The notes beneath the pieces were generated by a model. The model was not told where the DNA came from. It did no database searches and saw nothing but the letters and a program-made list of their open reading frames with translations. Shown one piece after another: positions 14,262 through 23,166 of a DNA stretch of 24,961 nt (within the stretch, counting starts at the first letter, position 1; the number at the start of each line of letters is the position of its first letter). The stretch is taken from contig NZ_SVFW01000053.1 in NCBI RefSeq assembly GCF_015056685.1, positions 1 to 24,961 of the forward strand, in the 5' to 3' direction. This stretch comes from Butyrivibrio sp. (GTDB taxonomy: Bacteria > Bacillota > Clostridia > Lachnospirales > Lachnospiraceae). The translations under genes were made by a program, and so were the position numbers.

Positions 14262-15293
14262 TTACTCAATCACATGGATCCAGCCTTCAGGAGCTGCAAC
14301 AGTGCCCATCTGGATTCCAGTAAGTGTGTCATAAAGCTTTTTGATAACTGGTCCCATCTCGTCCATTCCGCTTGGGAAGCAGATTTCTCTGCCATGGTCA
14401 TTGATCTTGCCAACAGGGCTGATAACAGCAGCTGTTCCGCAAAGTCCCATCTCAGCGAAGTTGTCTACTTCTGAAAGCTTAACTGGTCTTTCTTCAACAT
14501 CAAGTCCAAGGATCTCTCTTGCTACGTAAACAATTGATCTTCTTGTGATAGATGGAAGAATTGAATCTGTGTGTGACTGTGGAACTACGAGTCCGCCATC
14601 CTTTGTAACAAAGATGATGTTTGCTCCACCTGTCTCTTCGATATATGTTCTTGATTCTGCATCAAGATATACATTTTCAGCAAAACCTTCTTCATGAGCT
14701 GTAACGATAGCATGTAAGCTCATAGCATAGTTAAGACCTGCCTTGATATTTCCTGTTCCGTGTGGTGCTGCTCTGTCAAAGTCACTGATCTTTACAACGA
14801 TTGGCTTTGCGCCGCCCTTAAAATATGGGCCTACAGGAGTAACAAAGATTCTGAACTGATACTCATCAGCAGGTTTAACACCGATAACATTGCCTGTAGC
14901 AAACATTACAGGTCTGATGTAAAGTGTAGCTCCGCTTCCATATGGAGGAACCCAGTCTTTATTAGCTGCAACAACCTCTTCTACAGCCTTGATAAATCTG
15001 TCTTCAGGGAAAGGAGGCATCTCAAGTCTCTTTGCTGAATCAACCATTCTCTTGGCATTGAGGTCAGGTCTGAAAGTAACGATCTTGCCATCTTCTGTCT
15101 CATAAGCCTTAAGGCCTTCGAAGCATTCCTGCGCATAATGAAGAACACCTGAATCCTCGCTCAATACAACTTTTGAATCCTCTGTAAGGCATCCATCATC
15201 CCACTTGCCATCCTTGAAGTTTGACACATATCTCTTATCTGCTACCATGTAGCCAAATCCAATGTTTGCCCAATCTAAATTCTTTTTACTCAT
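14262..15293 (-). CDS. ilvE: Branched-chain amino acid aminotransferase
   Basis: 343-residue PLP enzyme that transfers the amino group between glutamate and the 2-keto acids of leucine, isoleucine and valine. It is the longer BCAT type (with LHYAQECFEGLKAY near 51-64). The Schiff-base lysine is K184 in GTGNIKAGLNYA, and the PLP-phosphate region YIEETGGANIIF follows. An ATG three codons upstream sits too close to the AGGGGA ribosome binding site, so I choose 15293. It has its own promoter in the end of the AI-2E gene and a strong terminator. It completes the pathway whose other genes here are ilvN, ilvC, leuC and leuD. Confidence 0.96.
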   Translation of the reverse strand: MSKKNLDWANIGFGYMVADKRYVSNFKDGKWDDGCLTEDSKVVLSEDSGVLHYAQECFEGLKAYETEDGKIVTFRPDLNAKRMVDSAKRLEMPPFPEDRFIKAVEEVVAANKDWVPPYGSGATLYIRPVMFATGNVIGVKPADEYQFRIFVTPVGPYFKGGAKPIVVKISDFDRAAPHGTGNIKAGLNYAMSLHAIVTAHEEGFAENVYLDAESRTYIEETGGANIIFVTKDGGLVVPQSHTDSILPSITRRSIVYVAREILGLDVEERPVKLSEVDNFAEMGLCGTAAVISPVGKINDHGREICFPSGMDEMGPVIKKLYDTLTGIQMGTVAAPEGWIHVIE

Positions 15294-15343
15294 AATCTTC
15301 ATCCCCTTTTAGACTTTAATACGTCAAAGCGCTAATAAATATC

Positions 15344-15371
15344 ATTATAACCCTTTAATGACGTTCGTCAA
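15344..15371 (-). promoter_or_regulatory. ilvE promoter
   Basis: Minus-strand TTGACG (15371-15366), a 16-base spacer and TATAAT (15349-15344). The -35 lies in the last codons of the AI-2E gene. Start near 15337, leader about 45 nt. Hexamers, spacer length and the inner CATTAAAGG closely resemble the ilvN promoter. Confidence 0.75.
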
Positions 15372-16779
15372 GCTCTTTCTTTTCCGTCTGTTCCTTGGTC
15401 TTTTCAGTCTTTGCTGCTTTCTTCTGCCTTGCAGCTTCTTTTATGCCATCCAGATTAAAGATTTTTTTGAAGGTATCTGCCTCCTTGCTGGCATTGAACT
15501 TAACGTTCTCTTTATCACTCAAAGGCTTGTACTGTTTATCCTCAATGTATGCCAGATCATAATAGTCCTCTGTGTTTGTACTAAGATTTCTTTTTGCCAA
15601 AAGAATATTTGTGATCCATCCCACAAGTGCATAGAACACAGCAAAGATAGGCACACCGATTAGCCATCCAACAATTCCCCACATTCCGCCAAACAATGTG
15701 ATTGAAAAGATAACCCAGAAGCTTGAAAGACCTGTTGAGCTTCCAAGGATCATAGGTCCTAAGATATTGCCGTCAAACTGCTGAAGCACGATAACAAATA
15801 TAAGGAATATCAGCGCCTCGATTGGGTCAATGAGCACCAGTAAAAGAGCTCCTGCTATTCCTCCGATATACGGGCCGAAGAAAGGAATTATGTTAGTCAC
15901 GCCTACGATAACCGAAATAAGCACCGGATAATCAATCTTAAGAAGCAGTGCTCCTATATAGCAGATAACACCGATTATAAGTGAATCAATGATCTTGCCG
16001 CCAATAAAGTTCTCAAATGTAGTCTTGGTAAATCTAAATCCACCGATCAGTTCATTGGCAAAATTCTCCTTAAATAAAGAATAGGCCATTTTTTTGCCTA
16101 CTGTCGTGAACTTTTCTTTTGAGTTAAGCACATAGATAGCCACAATTATGCCGACTATCAGATTTATGATTCCACCTACGATAGAAAAAACACTCTTTGA
16201 AGCCACTTTCACTATTGTATTTACGTTTGGCATCATTGGGATAAGCTTTTTCGTCAAAAACTCACTCAGGTTCTCATAATAAGCATCCAGCTGAGAATCA
16301 ATGATCTTCTGAAGATCAGGATTATTGCTTAAAAATAAGTTTGAATACTCATCCACGTTCTTAACATAGATAGGAAGGTTTGTTGCAATTTCCTTGATAC
16401 TGTCAACAAGCTGCGGGATGATGATTCTGAACAGACTGTAAACAATCAGCATGAAGATTATCATAGTCAAAAGAACTGCTATTTTCCTTATCTGACCTCT
16501 TCTCTTTTTATCTTTTTTATCGAACTCAGATGTCTCTTTTCCTATGAGCTTAAAGAATGGATAAAGAATCTTTTCCTCAATCCCCTCCAGGAGCGGTAAC
16601 AAGACAAATGCAATTACTATACCGATTATGATCCCGGAAAGAGAATCAATCACTCCGCCAATTGACCTTGCCAGCGTTTTTCCATCAAAAATGATATAGT
16701 AAGCCAGCATAAGTGCCACAGCTAAAACAAATATAGTAATTGCCCAGGTTACCTGGTTTTTCTCAGGTCTCATTTTCAT
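15355..16779 (-). CDS. AI-2E family transporter (PerM/YdiK type)
   Basis: 474-residue polytopic membrane protein. Hydrophobic segments near 12-30 and 38-60, one near 100-120, then a large soluble loop, then a C-terminal bundle with GVTNIIPFFGPYIGGIAGALL, the most conserved block of the family. The C-terminal 60 residues are charged and lysine-rich. Members export varied substrates; the AI-2 label comes from E. coli TqsA, and others act as Na+/H+ antiporters, so the substrate is unknown. The ATG at 16779 follows GAGGA at 8 nt. It lies 43 nt after mrp. No terminator was seen between it and ilvE. Confidence 0.9.
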   Translation of the reverse strand: MKMRPEKNQVTWAITIFVLAVALMLAYYIIFDGKTLARSIGGVIDSLSGIIIGIVIAFVLLPLLEGIEEKILYPFFKLIGKETSEFDKKDKKRRGQIRKIAVLLTMIIFMLIVYSLFRIIIPQLVDSIKEIATNLPIYVKNVDEYSNLFLSNNPDLQKIIDSQLDAYYENLSEFLTKKLIPMMPNVNTIVKVASKSVFSIVGGIINLIVGIIVAIYVLNSKEKFTTVGKKMAYSLFKENFANELIGGFRFTKTTFENFIGGKIIDSLIIGVICYIGALLLKIDYPVLISVIVGVTNIIPFFGPYIGGIAGALLLVLIDPIEALIFLIFVIVLQQFDGNILGPMILGSSTGLSSFWVIFSITLFGGMWGIVGWLIGVPIFAVFYALVGWITNILLAKRNLSTNTEDYYDLAYIEDKQYKPLSDKENVKFNASKEADTFKKIFNLDGIKEAARQKKAAKTEKTKEQTEKKELDERH

Positions 16780-16822
16780 ATATGATTTCCTCAGCTACTC
16801 TAATATATTGTTAATGTGATTT

Positions 16823-17632
16823 TTATTGCTCAATCATTCCATTCAGGATATAAACAAGACTATCAAGATAATCCTCTGAAATTTCCTCAATCTTTCCATT
16901 GTCGCAAAGTCCTGCAATGTCAGGATCAAGAGGAATCCTTCCAAGAATATCTATACCATTAGAAGCAGCATAGCTCTCAATCTTGCTGTCTCCAAAAATG
17001 TTTATAGCTTCTCCGCAGTGTGGGCACTTCATATAGCTCATGTTCTCTACGATTCCTAGAACAGGAACATTCATCATGTTGGCCATGTTAATGGCTTTCT
17101 CAACGATCATTTCAACAAGGTCCTGAGGAGTTGATACAACAATTATTCCATCAACAGGTAGTGACTGGAAAACTGTAAGCGGTACATCACCTGTTCCTGG
17201 TGGCATATCCACAAACATAAAGTCCACATCTGACCAGTTAACATCAGACCAGAACTGTTTTACAATGCCTGCAATTACAGGGCCTCTCCAAACTACAGGA
17301 TCTGTCTCATTTTCAACGAGCATATTAAGCGACATCACCTTAGTGCCCTTAGCAGTTGTAGCAGGTAAAAGACCTGTCTCATCTCCAACATTGAACTTGC
17401 CGATTCCAAACATCTTGGGGATAGATGGACCTGTTATATCAGCATCCATAATTGCTGTCTTAAAGCCTTTTTTATTCATAGCCACTGCTGAAAGACCTGT
17501 AACAAGGCTCTTACCAACGCCGCCCTTACCACTGACGATTCCAATCACTTTTTTTACATGTGAATTGGGATTGGGCGCAGCCTTCATATTGTCTTCCATC
17601 TGCTTTTTAAACTCTTCTGGTTTCTTTGCCAT
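16823..17632 (-). CDS. Mrp/ApbC/NBP35 family iron-sulfur carrier ATPase
   Basis: 269-residue cytoplasmic P-loop ATPase. Deviant Walker A SGKGGVGKS at 34-42, switch-type MDADITGPS (62-70), VDMPPGTGD (141-149), and the CPHC cluster-binding pair C203/C206. This family holds and transfers [4Fe-4S] clusters. The frame opens at a GTG four codons upstream, but ATG 17632 is better spaced from AGGTAGGTGA. The N-terminal DUF59/MIP18-like domain found in longer Mrp proteins is absent. LeuC and dehydratases of the neighbouring pathway need [4Fe-4S] clusters, which makes the location sensible but proves nothing. Confidence 0.94.
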   Translation of the reverse strand: MAKKPEEFKKQMEDNMKAAPNPNSHVKKVIGIVSGKGGVGKSLVTGLSAVAMNKKGFKTAIMDADITGPSIPKMFGIGKFNVGDETGLLPATTAKGTKVMSLNMLVENETDPVVWRGPVIAGIVKQFWSDVNWSDVDFMFVDMPPGTGDVPLTVFQSLPVDGIIVVSTPQDLVEMIVEKAINMANMMNVPVLGIVENMSYMKCPHCGEAINIFGDSKIESYAASNGIDILGRIPLDPDIAGLCDNGKIEEISEDYLDSLVYILNGMIEQ

Positions 17633-17676
17633 TTTAAAAATCACCTACCTGTACATATTATTCGTAAAGTAATGTC

Positions 17677-18660
17677 TTACCTTTTATAGACATACTCGGA
17701 TGTCTCCACATCCTCTTCATCTCCAACATAAGACTCGATAATGAACCTCGGTCTGTTCTTGGTCTCGAGATATATCTTACCAACATACTCTCCTATTACG
17801 CCAAGAGAGATCATGATAAGGCCTCCAATCGCCCATACAGAGAGGACTGTTGTGGTCCATCCGGGAATTGTATGACCTGTAAAATATCTTACAAGTGAAT
17901 AAACCAAAACAACTATACTTATGAAAAAGATAAAAAATCCAAGTCCTGTAATAAGCTTTATCGGTTTTGTACTAAGGCTTGTGATTCCTTCAATAGCAAA
18001 GCTGAGCATCTTTTTAAGAGGGTACTTGCTCTCACCGGCAAATCTCTCTGCTCTCTCATAGTAAACAACATCAGTATTAAAGCCAACCATTGGCACAATA
18101 CCACGAAGGAACAAATTCACTTCTCCAAACTCAGAAAGTGCCATAAGAGCGCGTCTGGACATAAGTCTGTAATCAGCATGGTTATAAACAGTATTACCTC
18201 CCATGGAATTTATGAGCTTGTAAAAAGACTCCGCTGTGAACTTTTTAAAGAATGTGTCAGTAGCTCTTTTGGACCTTACACCATAAACAATGTCACATCC
18301 ATTATTGAACTTATCAACCATCTCATCAATTGCATTAATATCATCCTGAAGGTCTGCATCAAGAGAGATTGCTGCATCGCACAGGTCCTTTGCTGTCATA
18401 AGACCGGCCAAAAGAGCATTCTGATGTCCCATGTTCTTTGAAAGATTGATTCCCTGGAAGATCTCGTTTTTCTCATGAAGATCTTTTATCATATTCCAGG
18501 TATTGTCCTTAGAACCATCATTTACAAAAAGAATCCTGCTATCATCTGAAATTTTTCCGGCAGCAATAAGGTCTTTTAACTTTGCCTCAAGCCTTTTTGA
18601 AGTTTCAGGAAGAACTTCCTGTTCGTTATAGCAGGGAATTACACAAAATAGTCTATTCAT
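17677..18660 (-). CDS. Family 2 glycosyltransferase, CsbB/GtrB (DPM1) type
   Basis: 327 residues, almost the length of Bacillus CsbB. The GT-A domain starts FCVIPCYNEQEVL, with VNDGSKDNT near 47-54, the metal-binding DAD at 101-103 followed by LQDD, and the late FAGESKYPLKKM motif. Two C-terminal transmembrane helices (about 235-258 and 270-293) anchor it. Such enzymes load a sugar onto undecaprenyl phosphate on the inner membrane face for use by a GT-C enzyme outside; YfhO, two genes upstream, is the expected partner. ATG 18660 follows AAAGGAAA at good spacing; an ATG two codons earlier overlaps that site. It starts a GT2-mrp-AI-2E run after the leuD terminator. No convincing promoter was found. 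Confidence 0.9.
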   Translation of the reverse strand: MNRLFCVIPCYNEQEVLPETSKRLEAKLKDLIAAGKISDDSRILFVNDGSKDNTWNMIKDLHEKNEIFQGINLSKNMGHQNALLAGLMTAKDLCDAAISLDADLQDDINAIDEMVDKFNNGCDIVYGVRSKRATDTFFKKFTAESFYKLINSMGGNTVYNHADYRLMSRRALMALSEFGEVNLFLRGIVPMVGFNTDVVYYERAERFAGESKYPLKKMLSFAIEGITSLSTKPIKLITGLGFFIFFISIVVLVYSLVRYFTGHTIPGWTTTVLSVWAIGGLIMISLGVIGEYVGKIYLETKNRPRFIIESYVGDEEDVETSEYVYKR

Positions 18661-18715
18661 GATCATTTCCTTTTTTCATATTATTAAAAAATACACATTT
18701 ACTATGATAATATAA

Positions 18716-18760
18716 AATGCTTTGTTTTTAAAGTGCGTCACACTTCAAAAACAAAGCATT
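18716..18760 (-). terminator. leuD terminator
   Basis: A 20-bp stem with a 5-base loop starts six bases after the leuD stop. On the minus strand every position pairs (one as G-U), whereas the plus-strand RNA would have an A-C mismatch there, which points to minus-strand function. The tail is TTATATTATC, T-rich but not a clean tract. Confidence 0.8.
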
Positions 18761-18766
18761 ATCATA

Positions 18767-19258
18767 TTATTCTTTACTGTTTATGTAGTTGATAAGACCC
18801 TCTGAATCAATTATCTTTTGCATAAATGGCGGAAATGCCTGACCTGTAAAAGTCTTACCGCTTGTCTCATCTGTGATAAGACCTGTATCAAAGTCAATGC
18901 TTACAACATCGCCTGCTTTTATGTTGTCTGCTGCTTCTTCGCATTCAATAATAGGAAGTCCGATATTGATGCTGTTGCGGTAAAAAATCCTTGCAAAGCT
19001 CTTGGCTATTACACAGCTTACACCTGATGCTTTGATGGCAATCGGAGCATGTTCTCTTGATGAGCCGCAACCAAAATTTTTATCTGCAACAATTATGTCT
19101 CCTGCCTTAACCTTAGATGTAAAGTCCTTATCGATATCCTCCATACAGTGCCTGGCAAGCTCTGCATGATCTGTAGTATTAAGATATCTGGCAGGAATTA
19201 TTACGTCAGTATCTACATTATCTCCATATTTAAAAACTGTTCCCTTAGCAGCTTTCAT
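18767..19258 (-). CDS. leuD: 3-isopropylmalate dehydratase small subunit
   Basis: 163-residue swivel domain of isopropylmalate isomerase, the short form that pairs with the LeuC of about 420 residues found in Clostridia and archaea. It has NVDTDVIIPARYL (14-26) and the substrate-binding CGSSREHAP (64-72). The frame is open 44 codons further into leuC, but ATG 19258 has GGAGGG at proper spacing and gives the normal N-terminus. It lies 58 nt after leuC and is followed by a strong hairpin. Confidence 0.97.
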   Translation of the reverse strand: MKAAKGTVFKYGDNVDTDVIIPARYLNTTDHAELARHCMEDIDKDFTSKVKAGDIIVADKNFGCGSSREHAPIAIKASGVSCVIAKSFARIFYRNSINIGLPIIECEEAADNIKAGDVVSIDFDTGLITDETSGKTFTGQAFPPFMQKIIDSEGLINYINSKE

Positions 19259-19316
19259 TTTGTCCCTCCACAAAATCTGATATTTTAATGAAATGATATT
19301 CTGTATTATTCCAAAA

Positions 19317-20588
19317 TCACAGTCCAAGCTCTGATGGCTGAGAAATCTTGCCTGTAACGGCACTTGCAGCAGCAACTGCAGGTGAAGCAAGGTAAATTTC
19401 TGAGTCTATAGCGCCCATTCTACCAACAAAGTTTCTGTTTGTTGTTGAGACGCACCTCTCACCGGATGCTAAAACTCCCATATATCCGCCAAGACATGGT
19501 CCGCAGGTTGGAGTTGATACAATCGCGCCGGCTTCGATGAAGGTCTTTAAAAGTCCCTCTTCCATGGCCTGCATATAGATTTTCTGTGTGGCAGGGATCA
19601 CAATGCATCTCATGCCTTCTGCAATATGGTGATCAGTCAAAACTTCTGCCGCAATCCTAAGATCATCAATTCTACCATTTGTACAGGAACCGATAACTAC
19701 CTGATCGATCTTGATATCATCTATATCATCAAATGTATGAGTATTCTCAGGAAGATGTGGGAATGCAACTGTAGGTGTCAGCTTACTAAGATCGATTGTG
19801 TATTCCTCATCATATTCTGCATCAGGATCTGCTTCATATACTGTATATTTTTTGCCCTTTGCATGCTCATTTATATATGTAAGAGCAATGTCATCAACAG
19901 GGAAAATACCATTTTTGCCGCCAGCCTCGATTGCCATGTTTGCAATTGTAAATCTGTCATCCATGGAAAGGTTTCTGATTCCCTCTCCCACGAATTCCAT
20001 TGATTTATATAAGGCTCCGTCAACGCCTATCATTCCGATGATATGTAGAATGACATCTTTGCCGCTCACCCACTTGGATGGCTTGCCAACAATATTGAAC
20101 TTAATAGCTGAAGGAACTTTAAACCAAGCCTTACCTGTAGCCATTCCGGCAGCCATGTCTGTTGAACCGATTCCGGTTGAGAAAGCTCCAAGAGCTCCGT
20201 ATGTACATGTATGAGAATCGGCGCCAATAATAAGATCTCCAGGTAAAGTAAGACCGCTCTCAGGTAAAAGAGCATGCTCAATGCCCATTTTTCCAACTTC
20301 AAAATAGTTTGTGATACTGTTTCTTTTAGCAAATTCTCTGACACATTTGCAGTTCTCCGCTGACTTAATGTCCTTATTAGGAACAAAGTGATCGGGAACA
20401 AGGGCAATCTTGTCTTTATTAAACACGCCCTCTTTAGTAAACTTCTCCATTTCCTTAATGGCAACAGGGCTTGTTATATCGTTTCCAAGCACCAGGTCAA
20501 GATCTGCCTCAATAAGCTGTCCAGCTTTTACCTCGGAAAGTCCCGCATGTGCCGCCAAAATCTTTTGTGTCATGGTCATTCTGCTCAT
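19317..20588 (-). CDS. leuC: 3-isopropylmalate dehydratase large subunit
   Basis: 423-residue [4Fe-4S] enzyme that, with LeuD, isomerises 2-isopropylmalate to 3-isopropylmalate in leucine synthesis. Cluster ligands are C302 in GSCTNGR and C362/C365 in PTCGPC; GADSHTCTYGALGAF (122-136) is the active-site block. Sequence type and length fit the clostridial/archaeal LeuC group, which shares ancestry with homoaconitase. The open frame begins at a TTG three codons earlier that touches the GAGGAG; ATG 20588 is 10 nt from it and preferred. It follows yfhO after 83 nt with no terminator. A weak TTGTTT-18-TATATT promoter may lie in that gap. Confidence 0.96.
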   Translation of the reverse strand: MSRMTMTQKILAAHAGLSEVKAGQLIEADLDLVLGNDITSPVAIKEMEKFTKEGVFNKDKIALVPDHFVPNKDIKSAENCKCVREFAKRNSITNYFEVGKMGIEHALLPESGLTLPGDLIIGADSHTCTYGALGAFSTGIGSTDMAAGMATGKAWFKVPSAIKFNIVGKPSKWVSGKDVILHIIGMIGVDGALYKSMEFVGEGIRNLSMDDRFTIANMAIEAGGKNGIFPVDDIALTYINEHAKGKKYTVYEADPDAEYDEEYTIDLSKLTPTVAFPHLPENTHTFDDIDDIKIDQVVIGSCTNGRIDDLRIAAEVLTDHHIAEGMRCIVIPATQKIYMQAMEEGLLKTFIEAGAIVSTPTCGPCLGGYMGVLASGERCVSTTNRNFVGRMGAIDSEIYLASPAVAAASAVTGKISQPSELGL

Positions 20589-20671
20589 ACACGTCAATCT
20601 CCTCGTTAATTAATGTCAAAAATATACTAGTAAATATAACATGAAAACAAACAGTAAAACACATATCAAAT

Positions 20672-23077
20672 TTAATCATTTTTCTTGATATATTTTAATG
20701 TATACCAAGTGAGACCAGCCAAAATCAGAAGTCCTATAGCACTCATAATAAGACCGCTCTTAAAGCCTTCAGGTGTATATGTGACTCTTATCTCATGGCA
20801 TCCGCCCTCAACAGGAATTGCCATAAGTCCATAATCTGCAGACAAAATCTTGGTCTCTTTTCCATCTACAGTGCAGCTAAAGCCTTTTGTATAAGGCACT
20901 GAGAAAAAGACAAGTGTACTATCTGGAAGCATTGCTGTCTTGGCAGTAAATCCGTAAGTATCAGTCACAAAACTCTCGCAGGAAGTTGCAGCTCTTTTAT
21001 CACACTCGAGTTCAAAATCATAGTAAGAAAAATCATCTTCCATGAGATCTTCTGCTGTGAGTTCTGTCATCGCAAGCGTATCGCCGTACTCAACTGCTAC
21101 ATCATCAGGAATTATAAGGACTCTTGAAAGATCAAAGTCATGATCATCAGCATTCAGATCACTCCACTCTGACTCAGTAATATAGTACTCATAAGTAAAT
21201 CCCATAGGAATGAAGTTCTGATTTACAAAAATATCGAATCCATCCTGAGTATCAAGGTACGTATATCCTTCTGTTCCTTCACCGTTAGCATATACTCTGT
21301 TCTTACTGATCTCAGCATTTTCAAAATAATATCTTGCTGAAAGAATAGCTCTTGCTCCCGCTCTTGAAACCGGGATGTTGGTCTCAACAGTTCTGGTTAT
21401 TCCAAGTGTTCCATCAAGGAAATCAAAAATCTCAGAAGGAACAGTGCTTAAAAAGCAGTGTATCGAAGGCACACCCCAGACAATATCGTAGTTCGTGGAA
21501 GTAGAATCAACCTCGCCTCTGCAGAAATCACTCTGATCCACATTGACTTTATTAAAGAGCATCTGCTCCTGCCACATTTTTTTGCCCCTGTCACTGATGA
21601 TGGAACTTCCGTTTTTAACAGGAATGAAGGTAGCAAGAATGCAGCTGCAGATAACAACTATCAAAACAACAACATCTCTGATCTTGATCAGTGAATGTTC
21701 CTTATCGAATTTAACTTTCTTGGGCAATACAAAAACTGTAAGCAAAAGGAAAAAGCTAAGTATGGCAGTTCCGAGCACATCACGAAGGAATATCGTATTA
21801 TTCTCTGTCATGTTGAACATGACCATTTCACCGCTGTCATTTTTAGACGGGAAGAAATATACGAGAATAAAAAACATGAACATAAGTACCGCTGCCACTG
21901 CACCCTTTTTCAGCTGAGGAGACTTTCCTCTTTGGGCAGCCTGCGCTGTCATAAGGCACATCAAAAGAATCGGCATGTAGAACCAGCGCGCATAATATGA
22001 GCTGTTAAACATCGAAAATGCTGCGTTAAACACCGGTATAAAGGCGATCACTCCGCAGATTATCAGCATTGTCTTTTCCCAGTTGCGTTTCTTTTTGTTC
22101 AAAAGAAAATACGCGATAACACCTGATAGTCCAAACAATGGCAGGTATGCTGCAAGGGACGCATTTTTAACTGTTCCGGTGTAGAAAAGAGTTCCTTTTC
22201 CAATGATATCCGGAAGCATTGAAAGACTCTTTACTATATCCCAAAGAAGCTTCTCGCTTGGGTAGACAAGAATATCATAGCCATTTATGTAATTATCGAG
22301 TCTTGAATTACCCTGAATGCCTGCAAAAGCCTGCATCAGGAAAAATCCGGAGATCAAAACTCCAAGTGTTCCACTAAGGAGAGCTGTAAAGAAATTTGTG
22401 ATGACCTGTTTGACAGTATTTCCCTTTATGTATCTGACCACAAAGTACAGGACCATATATACGACCTGTCCAAAGAAGAAATAGTAATTTACAACAGACA
22501 TAAAAGCTGTCATAAGAGCAAAAAAGATGAATCTCTTATATTTATTCTTGCCCTCAGCTGCCATAAGCTCTTCAAAGCAAAGAAGGAAAAGCGGGAAAAA
22601 AGCAACCGAATCTGTAAAATGGTTGAATACAATATTGCAGGCATTAAATCCTGAAAAAGCATACAAATACCCACCAATCATTGCATAGGTGTACTTATAG
22701 ACATATCTCTCGATGTACAGATATGCACAGGTAGCTGCTGTAGCATATTTCAGTGCCATAAGAAATGGCATAATATATGGAATTGCACTTTCAGGGAAAA
22801 GAACTGATATCCAAAAGAACGGGCTTCCCCAAAGATAAAAGGCAAAGTCGCCAAACATGGTTCCGCCAAGATCAATATTCCAGTTCCAGAAAAACTCCCC
22901 GCTTCTTACAGCTCTATGGGCAGCAATATAAAACGGAACCTGCTGAACATTATAGTCGCCGTAATAGAAAAAGGGCAGACCTCTGGAAATCAGGATAGGT
23001 AAAATAGCAAGCACATACATCAGAAATGCGCTCAAAAACATTACTACAGGAGTATAGTACTTCTTTTTTTCAGACAT
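20672..23077 (-). CDS. YfhO family membrane protein (GT-C type)
   Basis: 801 residues. A dozen or more hydrophobic helices fill the first two thirds, followed by an outside domain (from about 500) and a last helix near the C-terminus (about 775-795) with KKND at the end. The first outer loop has FFYYGDYNVQQVPFY with D41, matching the conserved acidic/glutamine motif of YfhO and related GT-C enzymes. Bacillus YfhO uses the CsbB lipid-linked GlcNAc to glycosylate lipoteichoic acid; a CsbB-like enzyme is two genes downstream here. The acceptor in this organism is unknown. The frame opens at an ATG 21 codons upstream without a ribosome binding site; ATG 23077 has GAGGA and gives the typical charged N-terminus. 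Confidence 0.9.
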   Translation of the reverse strand: MSEKKKYYTPVVMFLSAFLMYVLAILPILISRGLPFFYYGDYNVQQVPFYIAAHRAVRSGEFFWNWNIDLGGTMFGDFAFYLWGSPFFWISVLFPESAIPYIMPFLMALKYATAATCAYLYIERYVYKYTYAMIGGYLYAFSGFNACNIVFNHFTDSVAFFPLFLLCFEELMAAEGKNKYKRFIFFALMTAFMSVVNYYFFFGQVVYMVLYFVVRYIKGNTVKQVITNFFTALLSGTLGVLISGFFLMQAFAGIQGNSRLDNYINGYDILVYPSEKLLWDIVKSLSMLPDIIGKGTLFYTGTVKNASLAAYLPLFGLSGVIAYFLLNKKKRNWEKTMLIICGVIAFIPVFNAAFSMFNSSYYARWFYMPILLMCLMTAQAAQRGKSPQLKKGAVAAVLMFMFFILVYFFPSKNDSGEMVMFNMTENNTIFLRDVLGTAILSFFLLLTVFVLPKKVKFDKEHSLIKIRDVVVLIVVICSCILATFIPVKNGSSIISDRGKKMWQEQMLFNKVNVDQSDFCRGEVDSTSTNYDIVWGVPSIHCFLSTVPSEIFDFLDGTLGITRTVETNIPVSRAGARAILSARYYFENAEISKNRVYANGEGTEGYTYLDTQDGFDIFVNQNFIPMGFTYEYYITESEWSDLNADDHDFDLSRVLIIPDDVAVEYGDTLAMTELTAEDLMEDDFSYYDFELECDKRAATSCESFVTDTYGFTAKTAMLPDSTLVFFSVPYTKGFSCTVDGKETKILSADYGLMAIPVEGGCHEIRVTYTPEGFKSGLIMSAIGLLILAGLTWYTLKYIKKND

Positions 23078-23094
23078 TTTTTCATAATCCTCAT

Positions 23095-23137
23095 CAAATA
23101 AAATAGAAAGAGCACCGCGATGCGATACCCTTTCTAT
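23095..23137 (-). terminator. Hairpin plus T-rich tail in front of yfhO
   Basis: Arms ATAGAAAG (23137-23130) and CTTTCTAT (23110-23103) enclose a small inner stem GCAT-CGCG-GTGC, and TTTATTTG follows on the minus strand. It looks like an intrinsic terminator for readthrough from ilvC. Its 5' arm overlaps the -10 of the yfhO promoter, so transcripts starting there lack that arm. Confidence 0.5.
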
Positions 23138-23164
23138 CATAGTCTAATTTATGAACATTTTCAA
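23136..23164 (-). promoter_or_regulatory. yfhO promoter
   Basis: Minus-strand TTGAAA (23164-23159), a 17-base spacer and TATGAT (23141-23136), both five of six. It sits between the two hairpins that separate ilvC from yfhO. Start near 23129, leader about 52 nt. Confidence 0.6.
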
Positions 23165-23166
23165 TT

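Noticed and set aside
19259..19390. N-terminally extended LeuD overlapping leuC
   Set aside because: The 44 extra residues are the shifted frame of the leuC end. The conserved LeuD start and a GGAGGG site are at 19258.
22777..22998. Plus-strand ORF of 73 codons opposite yfhO
   Set aside because: Antisense to a clear membrane-protein gene, no ribosome binding site and no recognisable features.
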